From an uncultured Balneola sp. (lineage in GTDB: Bacteria; Bacteroidota; Rhodothermia; Balneolales; Balneolaceae), in NCBI GenBank assembly GCA_913058495.1, contig CAJXQC010000001.1:186779-250778 (forward strand): a stretch of 64,000 bases of DNA, written 5' to 3'. The number at the start of each line of letters is the position of its first letter. The first letter of the stretch is position 1. Below are positions 14,850 through 23,403 of this stretch, piece by piece. A model generated the notes under the pieces. It searched no databases and was not told where the DNA came from. It saw only the letters and a program-made list of their open reading frames with translations. A program made the translations under genes and the position numbers.

Positions 14850-17390
14850 ATGAAAAGTCTCGTAATAGTAGAGTCTCCAACAAAGACAAAAACGATCAGT
14901 AAATATCTTCCTAAAGGATATGATGTGGATTCCTCTATGGGTCACATTCGCGATCTCCCATCATCAGCAAAATTGATTCCTGCCAAATATAAAAAGGAAA
15001 GCTGGGCAACTTTAGGCATCAATCCGGATGACAGATATTTTGCAATTTACGTAACCCCGCCGGATAAGAAGAAGATCGTAAAGAGACTAAAGGACAAATT
15101 GAAAGATGTTGATGAATTGATCCTTGCGACGGATGAAGACCGTGAGGGAGAAGCTATTTCGTGGCATTTGATGGAAGTTTTGAAGCCAAAAGTTCCGGTA
15201 AAAAGGATGGCATTCCGCGAGATCACCAAAGAAGCGGTATTAAATGCTTTGGAGAACACGCGTGATATTGACATGAAGTTGGTACATGCACAGGAAACCA
15301 GAAGAATTCTGGACAGATTAGCAGGATATACTGTTTCGCCGTTATTATGGAAAAAGATCTCACCGGGTTTATCGGCAGGACGAGTACAGTCTGTGGCAGT
15401 TAAAATGTTGGTTGAGCGTGAGCGCGAGCGCATGAAATTCAGAAGTGGTACGTATTACGATCTTTCAGCTGTACTTCAAAAAAGTGGAGAGAACGACGAG
15501 TTCAACGCGGACCTGACTCACTTAAATGAGAAGAGATTAGCAAGCGGTAAAGATTTTGATGAGAATACCGGAAAGCTCAAAAAGCCGGATTCTGTGGTAT
15601 TACTTGATGAAGCCAAATCCAAAGATCTTGTTGAACAATTAAAAGATGCTGACTGGTCGGTTACCAATGTTGATGTAAAGACTCAGAAAAGAAATCCGGC
15701 GCCTCCATTTATTACTTCAACTCTTCAACAGGAAGCGAACAGAAAGTTCAACTTCTCGGCACGTGATACCATGAGCGTTGCTCAGAAATTGTACGAGAAA
15801 GGTTTTATCACCTACATGAGAACCGATTCTACCAACCTGTCTTCGCAGGCAATTAAGGCAGCAAGAGATGGAATTGTAGATCAATATGGCGAAGATTATT
15901 TGTTTGATCGAGTTCGAACTTACACCAAGAAAGGCAAATCTGCTCAGGAAGCGCATGAGGCAATACGACCATCAGGTTCAAAATTCATTCTTCCTGAAAA
16001 GTCAGGATTAAAAGACAGAGAGTTAAAATTATATGATCTGATCTGGAAGAGAACCATAGCGACTCAAATGGCAGAAGCCGAATTGGAATTTACCAATGTA
16101 ACGATCACCGCGAAGAACAACGGAACGGCTGCGGATTTCAGAGCGGGTGGTAAGAAGATATTATTCCCGGGATTTTTCCGTGCTTATGTAGAAGGAAGTG
16201 ATGATCCTGAAGCAGCATTGGATTCTCAGGAAAAGTTTTTACCTGCAATGAAAGTTGGTGACGGAACGGATCTTCAGGATCTTGAATTTAACTCTCATGA
16301 AACGAAGCCTCCGGCGAGGTATACCGAAGCTACTTTAGTGAAAGAGCTGGAGAAAAGAGGAATTGGTAGACCGAGTACCTATGCAACGGTAATCAGTACT
16401 ATTCAGGATCGTGGTTACGCTAAGAACGAAAGTAAGATGTTAATTCCTTCGTTTACTGCTTTTGCGGTTACTTCTTTGTTAGAACAAAATTTCCCCGATC
16501 TGGTGGATAGTGATTTTACTTCAAACCTGGAAGACAAACTGGATGAAGTTGCAAACGGAACTCAAGATCCGGTTGAATATCTGGACGATTACTACAAAGG
16601 AGAAAATGGACTTCGCGCTCAAGTCGATAAGCAAGAAGACAAGATCGATGCTCAGAAAGCTAAGCTACTGGATCTTCCACTTGAAGGATTGGAAGGTATT
16701 CAGGTTGCTGTAGGTCGATATGGACCTTATGCTAAAATGGAAAAGGATGGGGAGGAAGTTTCAACATCTTTGCCACAGGATCTAAACCCAAGTGATGTTA
16801 CAGCAGAGAAACTGGAGCAGTTGATCAAGCTTTCTGAAGAAGAAGACAAGCCGATTGGTATTCATCCCGATGAAGGGCTTCCTGTATTTTTACTATCAGG
16901 AAGGTTCGGGCCGTATGTTCAGTTAGGAGAAGCAACCGAGGAAAACAAAAAGCCTAAAAGAGTTTCGCTTCTAAAGGGAATGACTCCTGAAGATGTGGAT
17001 TTAGATATGGCTCTAAAGCTTTTGACCCTTCCAAGAAATCTTGGTGAACATCCGGAAGACGGTAAAGTTGTGAAAGCAGGTGTTGGTCGGTACGGTCCTT
17101 ATGTTGTTCATGACGGAAAATTCAAATCGCTACCAAAAGATGACAGCGTTCTTGAAGTAGAACTAGACAGAGCGGTTGAGTTGTTAAAACAGAAAGGAGC
17201 TCCAAGAAAAAGTTCTGAACTGAATGATCTTGGAGAACATCCGGAGACAAAAAAGCCGATCAAGGTAATGAACGGACGGTATGGACCTTACATCAAGCAC
17301 GGTAAAAAGAATATCGGATTGCCGAAAGGCACAGAACCGGAGAAGTTTACCCTGGATGAGGCAGTAGCTTTGATTGCGGAAAAAGGCTAG
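14850..17390 (+). CDS. topA: DNA topoisomerase I
   Basis: Relaxes negative supercoils by a type IA mechanism. 846 residues. The Toprim domain opens MKSLVIVESPTKTKTISKYL and includes the acidic motif ATDEDREGEAISWHL. The nucleophile is Tyr322 in FITYMRTDSTNLS. In place of C4 zinc fingers, the C-terminus has four repeats of the topoisomerase C-terminal type: VGRYGPYAKM, LSGRFGPYVQL, VGRYGPYVVH and NGRYGPYIKH, spaced about 90-110 residues apart. This zinc-free arrangement is common in the group. Confidence 0.97.
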   Translation: MKSLVIVESPTKTKTISKYLPKGYDVDSSMGHIRDLPSSAKLIPAKYKKESWATLGINPDDRYFAIYVTPPDKKKIVKRLKDKLKDVDELILATDEDREGEAISWHLMEVLKPKVPVKRMAFREITKEAVLNALENTRDIDMKLVHAQETRRILDRLAGYTVSPLLWKKISPGLSAGRVQSVAVKMLVERERERMKFRSGTYYDLSAVLQKSGENDEFNADLTHLNEKRLASGKDFDENTGKLKKPDSVVLLDEAKSKDLVEQLKDADWSVTNVDVKTQKRNPAPPFITSTLQQEANRKFNFSARDTMSVAQKLYEKGFITYMRTDSTNLSSQAIKAARDGIVDQYGEDYLFDRVRTYTKKGKSAQEAHEAIRPSGSKFILPEKSGLKDRELKLYDLIWKRTIATQMAEAELEFTNVTITAKNNGTAADFRAGGKKILFPGFFRAYVEGSDDPEAALDSQEKFLPAMKVGDGTDLQDLEFNSHETKPPARYTEATLVKELEKRGIGRPSTYATVISTIQDRGYAKNESKMLIPSFTAFAVTSLLEQNFPDLVDSDFTSNLEDKLDEVANGTQDPVEYLDDYYKGENGLRAQVDKQEDKIDAQKAKLLDLPLEGLEGIQVAVGRYGPYAKMEKDGEEVSTSLPQDLNPSDVTAEKLEQLIKLSEEEDKPIGIHPDEGLPVFLLSGRFGPYVQLGEATEENKKPKRVSLLKGMTPEDVDLDMALKLLTLPRNLGEHPEDGKVVKAGVGRYGPYVVHDGKFKSLPKDDSVLEVELDRAVELLKQKGAPRKSSELNDLGEHPETKKPIKVMNGRYGPYIKHGKKNIGLPKGTEPEKFTLDEAVALIAEKG

Positions 17391-17393
17391 GAT

Positions 17394-17440
17394 TGAATAT
17401 CCAATATTGAATATTCAATAACCAATATCCATTGAGGAAT
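17394..17440. repeat. AT-rich palindromic repeat after topA
   Basis: It contains the 16-base perfect palindrome TATTGAATATTCAATA at 17405-17420, followed by ACCAATATCC. It belongs to the same AT-rich class as 9979-10036 and, more loosely, the 31053-31124 element. Confidence 0.6.
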
Positions 17441-17535
17441 ATTCAAGGCACTAGGGAATAAGTAAGCATGGACTATAGACCTGCTGAAATTATTATTTAG
17501 AAAAGGATAGAGTCTAAAATACACACAGATTTAAT

Positions 17536-17877
17536 ATGAGGAAGTCAGATGTTACTATCTCTTTCGATGAATCTGGATTTAAAGTTATAAACGGTAAATC
17601 CAAAAAAGTTCAGATCAATTGGTCAGATATAGATTCCATTTCTGTTTTTAAAAGGGATCTAATAACTTTTGATGAAATATGTATGGAATTGTTGACTAAG
17701 AGTGAAAAGAGAATTGAACTCAATGAAGAAATGACAGGTTGGGAAGAGTTGGTAAAAGCGATGCCTGAACACCTTGAAGGGTGTGTTAGTATTAAAGATT
17801 GGTTTCCTGAGGTAACAAAGGAATCATTTGAAACAAACAAGGTATTTCTGTTTTCCCGAAAAACAATTTCACATTAA
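17536..17877 (+). CDS. Hypothetical protein, possibly PH-like
   Basis: 113 residues, not recognised. The pattern INWSDIDSISVFKRDLITFDEICMELL resembles the strand-rich core of small bacterial PH-like proteins. It is followed by a helix, GWEELVKAMPEHL, and a WFPEV/FETNKVFLFSR tail. No signal peptide or membrane segment, so cytoplasmic. It starts 145 bases after topA and has its own leader. Function unknown. Confidence 0.6.
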   Translation: MRKSDVTISFDESGFKVINGKSKKVQINWSDIDSISVFKRDLITFDEICMELLTKSEKRIELNEEMTGWEELVKAMPEHLEGCVSIKDWFPEVTKESFETNKVFLFSRKTISH

Positions 17878-17937
17878 TCGGTATAAAAATTTTATTGGTC
17901 TAGCTGATTTAATTTCAGCATATTCTGTTGGTACTAA

Positions 17938-18528
17938 ATGGTAACGGGTTATAACCAGATCATGCAGAAGAGAAGTAATTTCTATTTTAAATATCCGCCC
18001 AACATACATGAGTTGGATCTGGCTTCAATGGTGAATCTTTTTCGAACCAGAGGGGAGCCCAAAAAAGCTGATCCGGGTAAGCATTTTGCATGCGCAGTAA
18101 CTCATCATTTACTTCGTGAGGGGAAACACTGGTTTGGGCGTCACTACTCGCAAAAAACCTGGGATAATTTACTAACTAAAGGCAGCGAAGGTTTTCCAAT
18201 GACGGAAGCTGAGCTGAATGTGTTAGGGAAATTATATATGGCTCAGGATGAAGCTCCACATCGGGAGATCATTGAAAAAAGCTCAGGAGTTACTGAAAAA
18301 CTTGCGTACCTGATCGTTAATGACCTTCGATCGTTTGGATTTATTCTGGAAGATGAGGGCGGTTTTTTGACTATTACACCACGGGGAGAGAAAGCTCTTC
18401 ATGGAATAGCTCGCCGTATTTACGAAAAACGATTTATGCCTGAAATGCTCAATAACTTCGAGCTTCGTGAAGACCCAACCATCGAGCGTGCGCAAAAATC
18501 GGATCAGGAACAGAGAAGCTTGTTTTAA
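17938..18528 (+). CDS. Hypothetical protein with winged-helix-like C-terminus
   Basis: 196 residues, not recognised as a named family. The N-terminal half is basic and aromatic (HHLLREGKHWFGRHYSQKTW). Residues about 85-165 read like a winged helix: MTEAELNVLGKLYMAQDEAP, REIIEKSSGVTEKLAYLIVNDL, then FGFILEDEGGFLTITPRGEKAL (the wing). A second in-frame ATG lies at 17962; neither has a clear Shine-Dalgarno. It may bind DNA, but no target is apparent. Confidence 0.6.
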   Translation: MVTGYNQIMQKRSNFYFKYPPNIHELDLASMVNLFRTRGEPKKADPGKHFACAVTHHLLREGKHWFGRHYSQKTWDNLLTKGSEGFPMTEAELNVLGKLYMAQDEAPHREIIEKSSGVTEKLAYLIVNDLRSFGFILEDEGGFLTITPRGEKALHGIARRIYEKRFMPEMLNNFELREDPTIERAQKSDQEQRSLF

Positions 18529-19014
18529 TTAAGGGTCATCCCGAACTTGTTTCGGGATTATGGATGTCAGGTAATTCGTTAACGGTTTAGTGAACCCATC
18601 TTAAATACTTCGGCTTGATCCTTTGTCCCGTTCGAACGGGATATCAAGACAAAAGCAGGTAGCCTTGTGCTGTTTTTAAGCCTGAATAGATATTTCAGTT
18701 TCTTTATTGATGTACTTTTGTGCCGACAAAAGTACCAAAAACTCCCGACAAGAATTATTGACGCGAACTCCATTACATCGACTAATCATTACAAAAGGTC
18801 TACGATCGTAAGATGCATATTCAAGAATGATCCTGAGTGTAATGATTGCTCCTTCGGAGCCGTCGATTTCATTACGTTCTTGGCTCGCCAATAATTCTAA
18901 GGGTCGATGTAGTTGGAAGCTTTTTATGAAATCGTCATAATTATAAACAGGACAATTTTTATAAGTGAATTCCATAGCATTTACAGGGATGACCTAAGCC
19001 AAGGAACTAAACTA
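18529..19014. other. Gene-free interval with a dispersed repeat shared with 40.1 kb
   Basis: Reading frames here are not convincing. The segment 18570-18750 matches 39957-40290 in blocks: AATTCGTTRACRGTTTAGT, then TGAACCC, then CTTAAATACTTCGGCTTGAT, then ACAAAAG units, then a hairpin. The hairpin here is GTACTTTTGT GCCG ACAAAAGTAC at about 18716-18739. The right part (18750-18990) resembles degenerate intergenic repeats of the group. It separates the 17938 gene from the convergent malic enzyme gene. Confidence 0.6.
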
Positions 19015-20169
19015 CTAACTCTTAAAATTCCTCACCGCTTCAGCAACTCTTCCGGGAACGCGATCATCAAAAGGACTTGGGATGATTTTTTCCTCCGATA
19101 AATCCTCTACACTATCAGCAATTGCTCTTGCAACTTCTATGAACATAGCAGAAGTTAAGTTATTTGTTCGGGCGTCTAGTGCTCCTCTGAACAAGCCGGG
19201 AAATGCCAGCACATTGTTGATCTGATTAGCAAAATCAGAACGACCGGTGGCAATTATTCGGGCTCCGGCTTCTCGTGCTTCGTCCGGCATTATTTCAGGT
19301 GTTGGGTTAGCCATTGCAAAAATGATAGGATCCTTGGTCATAGTCTTGACCATTTCCTGTGTTAATACGCCGGGAGCGGAAACTCCGATAAATACATCCG
19401 AATCTTTTACTGCGTCTTCTAGGTTGCCGGTGATGTTGGTTTTATTGGTAAGCTTAGACATTTTCTTTTTGGTGTCGTTCAGATCAGTCCTTCCCTTATG
19501 AATAATTCCACGGCTGTCACACATAATCACTTCCTTGACGCCTGCTTCGAATAGCAGTTTTACAATGGCAACTCCGGCAGCTCCTGCACCATTAATTACT
19601 ACTTTAAGATCTTTGAGCTTTCTGTCTGTTAGCTTACACGCGTTGAACATTCCGGCCAAAGTAACAATTGCAGTTCCATGCTGATCGTCATGAAAAACAG
19701 GAATAGAAAGTTCCTTTTTTAGCCGCTCTTCAATTTCAAAACAACGAGGAGCAGAAATATCTTCCAAATTGATTCCTCCAAAAGTTGGTGCAATTGCTTT
19801 TACAGCAGTAATGATCTCCTCAGTATTTTGAGTACTTAATACTATAGGAATTGCATCAACATTAGCAAATTTTTTGAATAGAACTGCTTTCCCTTCCATA
19901 ACCGGAAGCGCCGCTTCAGGGCCAATATTACCCAAGCCCAGTACCGCTGAACCATCACTGACAACAGCAACCAAATTTCCTTTAGCTGTGTATTCGTAAG
20001 CTTTTTCTACATCATTGGATATTTCCCTGCACGGCTCAGCAACTCCCGGTGTGTAAGCGATGCTGAGATCATCTTTAGTATCCAAAGGCATTTTAGATTC
20101 TACCGATATTTTTCCCCGAGCTTTTTTATGAGCTTCTATTGAAAGTGCCGCGTAGTCTTTTTTTGACAT
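19015..20169 (-). CDS. NAD(P)-dependent malic enzyme (decarboxylating), short form
   Basis: Converts malate to pyruvate and CO2 with NAD(P)H formation, linking the TCA cycle to pyruvate. 384 residues. It shows [12 protein letters not shown], the segment [17 protein letters not shown], the Rossmann motif [10 protein letters not shown], and [11 protein letters not shown] near the C-terminus. It lacks the phosphotransacetylase-like C-terminal domain of MaeB, so it is the compact bacterial type. Coenzyme preference cannot be read with confidence. It lies downstream of the M1 peptidase, with a terminator between. Confidence 0.93.
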   Translation of the reverse strand: MSKKDYAALSIEAHKKARGKISVESKMPLDTKDDLSIAYTPGVAEPCREISNDVEKAYEYTAKGNLVAVVSDGSAVLGLGNIGPEAALPVMEGKAVLFKKFANVDAIPIVLSTQNTEEIITAVKAIAPTFGGINLEDISAPRCFEIEERLKKELSIPVFHDDQHGTAIVTLAGMFNACKLTDRKLKDLKVVINGAGAAGVAIVKLLFEAGVKEVIMCDSRGIIHKGRTDLNDTKKKMSKLTNKTNITGNLEDAVKDSDVFIGVSAPGVLTQEMVKTMTKDPIIFAMANPTPEIMPDEAREAGARIIATGRSDFANQINNVLAFPGLFRGALDARTNNLTSAMFIEVARAIADSVEDLSEEKIIPSPFDDRVPGRVAEAVRNFKS

Positions 20170-20192
20170 AATTTTTTAGAGCTTTTATAAAT

Positions 20193-20224
20193 AAAAAAGG
20201 CATCAAACAATCTGCTTGATGCCT
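20193..20224 (-). terminator. Rho-independent terminator of the M1 peptidase gene
   Basis: Read on the minus strand: AGGCATCAA, a 9-base loop, TTGATGCCT, then a T-run (TTTTTTAT). The stem is 9 bp and perfect, 18 bases past the M1 peptidase stop. Confidence 0.85.
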
Positions 20225-20241
20225 ATAACTTAAAATACTGT

Positions 20242-22119
20242 TTATTTCTTAATCATTCCCTCAACATCGAAGGAATTATTGGATTGTTCTATATCTGCTA
20301 AACGTTGAGATGGATCAATGGAAACTCGTTTTATTGAAGTGCCTGCTGCAGGAATATCAAAAGTATAAGACGGGTTCGTCCATGGCCAGTCTTCCAAAAT
20401 AGTTCTTTTCAGATCGTTTTCTGCAGGTTTTTCACCTCTCATTATTCTAAGTGGTATATAAAACATTTCTGAGGATCCATCGGTGTATTCAACCAAAACA
20501 TCTATAGGCATGGGCATCAATCCAACTCTTTCTAACTCGATTACAGTTTTGTTTTCATCACCAATAAGTGCTTTTATTCCGTAATCAACGGTTTTCGTTG
20601 TATTAACAAAGTATTCGTTATACCAGTCAAGGACCATACCGGATTCTTTTTCCATTATTCTGAGAAAATCCTGAGCTGTTGGGTGCTTCATTTTCCAGGT
20701 ATCAAAATAAGTCAGCATCCCTTTTCTTAGGGCATCATCACCAATCACATACCCAAGCTGAGCCAGATAAACAGCCCCTTTTGAATAAGATGCTGAACCG
20801 TAAGCCCGATTTGTTGTGAAGTGATCAGCATGTGTAGTTAATGGTTCTTCTAATCCTGATTCAACGATGCTGTAGTACCCCCGGTAAGAACCTGCATACG
20901 GGAAATCTGGTTCTCTGTCAAAAATATGAAGCATTGTTTCTGCGGATGCAAAACTGGTAAATCCTTCATCCATCCAGGCATACAGAGCTTCGTTTGTTGC
21001 TAACACTCCTTGAAACCAACTATGGTAAAACTCATGAACGGTTACACCAACCAAACTACCCAGAGACCTTCCTCCTGTAATAAGTGTTCCCATTGGATAC
21101 TCCATTCCGCCATCTCCACCTTGTACGGTAGAAAACTGTGGATAAGGATATTTGCCATAATGCTTATTTGCATATTCAAATCCTTTAACGGTTAATTCAG
21201 GTAACTGCTCCCAATATCTTCTATATGCAGCGTTTTCTTCAATGGATCCTTCTTTGTCTACGGTTTCCTGATAGAAAAAATGAAGTTTTGGTCCGTTTGG
21301 AACCTGAGCTGTAGTATGAACAAAGTCCGGGTCAGCTCCCCAAAAGAAATCAATTACATTTTCAGCTACAAAATGGTACGTAATTCTACTGTTTGGTTTT
21401 CTACGATTTAGTTTTATTCCTTCATCTTCATATCCATGACCAATTTCGTTCGGATTTTGAAGGACACCTGTTCCTCCGATTACGTAATCAGCGTCAATGG
21501 TTATCTTAACATCGAAATCTCCCCAAACTCCATGAAATTCTCTTCCAACATATGGATTCGGATTCCAACCTGTATAATCATACTCTACCATTTTTGGATA
21601 CCATTGACTCATCGAAAACTCAACTCCTTCGGCATTGCTCCATCCTGAACGTCGAATTTGAAGAGGAACCTGTGCATCCCACTCCATATCAAAAGTCGTT
21701 TTGCCGCCAGATTTGATTGGCTTGTTCAATTCAACAACTAAAATAGTTCCATCATGAGTAAAGTTGACGTCTTTGCCATCTTGTTTAAGAGTCCGAATTT
21801 TTTGATATCCGATTTCGTCATCAGAAAGCTTTGAGATTCTGTCCCTTACTCTACCATCAGGATCAGCAATAGTCCTTGAGCGAACATCCATCATACTACC
21901 GGGTTGAAAGGCATTGAAATACAAATGAAAATAAACTTTGTCTAACTCGTCAGGAGAGTTGTTGATGTAAACAATTTTTTGGTCTCCTTGGTATTGGTGC
22001 TTTTCTGTATCAACATCAATATTCATGGTGTAGTCAATTTCCTGCTGCCAATAAGTGCGCTGAGCAGAAATATTCAGGGAAAAGAATCCCAATAAAAGCA
22101 AAGTGATCAATTTCTTCAT
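20242..22119 (-). CDS. Secreted M1-family zinc aminopeptidase
   Basis: 625 residues with a signal peptide (residues 1-20, MKKLITLLLLGFFSLNISAQ). Zinc-site motif: VTVHEFYHSWFQ (HExxH with E as base), with the third ligand Glu in AWMDEGFTSFASAE. The exopeptidase loop GGDGGMEYPMGTL stands in for the usual GxMEN. It is probably periplasmic or secreted and trims peptides from the N-terminus. The C-terminal 130 residues form a beta domain of unknown role. No type IX sorting domain is obvious at the end. Confidence 0.93.
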   Translation of the reverse strand: MKKLITLLLLGFFSLNISAQRTYWQQEIDYTMNIDVDTEKHQYQGDQKIVYINNSPDELDKVYFHLYFNAFQPGSMMDVRSRTIADPDGRVRDRISKLSDDEIGYQKIRTLKQDGKDVNFTHDGTILVVELNKPIKSGGKTTFDMEWDAQVPLQIRRSGWSNAEGVEFSMSQWYPKMVEYDYTGWNPNPYVGREFHGVWGDFDVKITIDADYVIGGTGVLQNPNEIGHGYEDEGIKLNRRKPNSRITYHFVAENVIDFFWGADPDFVHTTAQVPNGPKLHFFYQETVDKEGSIEENAAYRRYWEQLPELTVKGFEYANKHYGKYPYPQFSTVQGGDGGMEYPMGTLITGGRSLGSLVGVTVHEFYHSWFQGVLATNEALYAWMDEGFTSFASAETMLHIFDREPDFPYAGSYRGYYSIVESGLEEPLTTHADHFTTNRAYGSASYSKGAVYLAQLGYVIGDDALRKGMLTYFDTWKMKHPTAQDFLRIMEKESGMVLDWYNEYFVNTTKTVDYGIKALIGDENKTVIELERVGLMPMPIDVLVEYTDGSSEMFYIPLRIMRGEKPAENDLKRTILEDWPWTNPSYTFDIPAAGTSIKRVSIDPSQRLADIEQSNNSFDVEGMIKK

Positions 22120-22299
22120 TCTTGAAATTATTTAGGTTATCAGATTGGTTAAAATTTTATTCAATATTAAAGGAACCCACAAAAATGCAAAAACTCCACT
22201 GGATTTACATTTTTTGTTTAATAAACCACAAAGGAACACAAAGAAAGCAGAATGTTGAGAAATATAACATAGAAACTCTGTGCGCTCTGTGGTTATAAA

Positions 22300-22902
22300 T
22301 CAAAAGCTATTTCTGCTTGCAAATGCACGACTTAATGTGGCCTCATCAATGAACTCCAGCTCAGTTCCCATTGGGATTCCGTAAGCAATCCTGGTTACGG
22401 TAACATCGTAAGGGATTAGTAGTTTATTGATATAGTAAGAAGTTGCTTCACCTTCAGCATCAGGATTCAGCGCCAAAATTACTTCGGTTATTTCTTCATC
22501 TCCGCCAATGCGTTTCAGAAGCTGCTGAATTCGAATATTATCCGGTCCTACGTTATCCATAGGTGAAATAACCCCACTTAAAACATGGTATCGACCTCGA
22601 AACTCGTTTGTTTTTTCAATGATATAGACGTCATTGAATTCTTCCACAACACAGATAGTTCCATTTTGACGTTTCGCATTTTCACAAATATTACAAGGAT
22701 CAGAGTCACTTACATTTCCACAGATATCACAACGGGTAACTTTATTCTTGAGATCAATAATGGCATTAGCTAACCGAAGAGCGTATTCGTCATTTTGCTT
22801 TAATAAATGAATGGCAATTCTTTGAGCCGATTTTCTGCCTGTACCGGGAAGTTTTGCAAGCTGTTCAATAGCTCTTTCTAAATATTCTGAGGTTATCTGC
22901 AA
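22300..22902 (-). CDS. recR: Recombination mediator RecR
   Basis: 200 residues, standard for RecR. An N-terminal helix-hairpin-helix (LAKLPGTGRKSAQRIAIHLL) is followed by the C4 zinc finger CDICGNVSDSDPCNIC. The Toprim domain begins ICVVEEFNDVYIIEKT and ends with PMGTELEFIDEATLSRA. It works with RecO and RecF to load RecA on gaps. Start is TTG (complement of 22900-22902); no ATG precedes the HhH. The order dnaX, ebfC, recR is a conserved bacterial arrangement. Confidence 0.96.
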   Translation of the reverse strand: MQITSEYLERAIEQLAKLPGTGRKSAQRIAIHLLKQNDEYALRLANAIIDLKNKVTRCDICGNVSDSDPCNICENAKRQNGTICVVEEFNDVYIIEKTNEFRGRYHVLSGVISPMDNVGPDNIRIQQLLKRIGGDEEITEVILALNPDAEGEATSYYINKLLIPYDVTVTRIAYGIPMGTELEFIDEATLSRAFASRNSF

Positions 22903-22916
22903 GGAGATTAAAAATT

Positions 22917-22966
22917 AAAGATTAAAAATGAAAAATCAGGATTGGTGAACCCAATTTTTAATCTTT
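22917..22966. repeat. AT-rich inverted repeat between ebfC and recR
   Basis: AAAGATTAAAAAT (22917-22929) pairs perfectly with ATTTTTAATCTTT (22954-22966). Flanking AAAATGAAAAAT-type runs extend the symmetry. It is a typical A/T intergenic palindrome, with no T-run that would make it a clear terminator. Confidence 0.6.
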
Positions 22967-22987
22967 CATTTTTCATTTTGAGTTCAG

Positions 22988-23335
22988 TCATAGTCCAAAT
23001 TTAGAAAGATCCATTCCGGGGATACCGCCGCCGGGAATCATACCTTTATAAGCTTCCTGCATTTGAGATTTTGCAGCTTCATCCGCTTGTTCAAGAGCTT
23101 TGTTAACACCGGCTACAACCAGATCTTCCAGCATCTCTTTGTCATTTGGATCGATTACATCCTCATCAAACTTGACGGAAAGGATCTGACGAAGCCCGTT
23201 AGCTTTAACTTTCACCATTCCGCCGCCGGCTTCTGCTTCAACAGTAACTTCAGCTAACTTAGCCTGACTTTCCTGCATTTTTGCTTGCATTTCCTGAACT
23301 TTGCCGAACATATCGGCCATATTAAAATCACTCAT
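22988..23335 (-). CDS. ebfC: YbaB/EbfC nucleoid-associated protein
   Basis: 115 residues, small DNA-binding protein that dimerises as tweezers. It has the family run of helix (MFGKVQEMQAKMQESQAKLAE), strands VEAEAGGGMVKVKANG, and VAGVNKALEQADEAAKSQM, then a flexible Gly/Pro/Met-rich end. It lies between dnaX and recR as in most bacteria, all on the minus strand. Confidence 0.94.
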   Translation of the reverse strand: MSDFNMADMFGKVQEMQAKMQESQAKLAEVTVEAEAGGGMVKVKANGLRQILSVKFDEDVIDPNDKEMLEDLVVAGVNKALEQADEAAKSQMQEAYKGMIPGGGIPGMDLSKFGL

Positions 23336-23403
23336 AACTAAAAATTTTGGTTAAATTTTTTTGATTAATTATTTAAGCCACAAAAGCACGAAGACACGGA
23401 AAA

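Noticed and set aside
18667-18975. Overlapping frames of 60-100 codons on both strands
   Set aside because: They lie in the dispersed repeat shared with 40.1 kb, have no Shine-Dalgarno and no recognisable domain; low-complexity repeat translation explains them.
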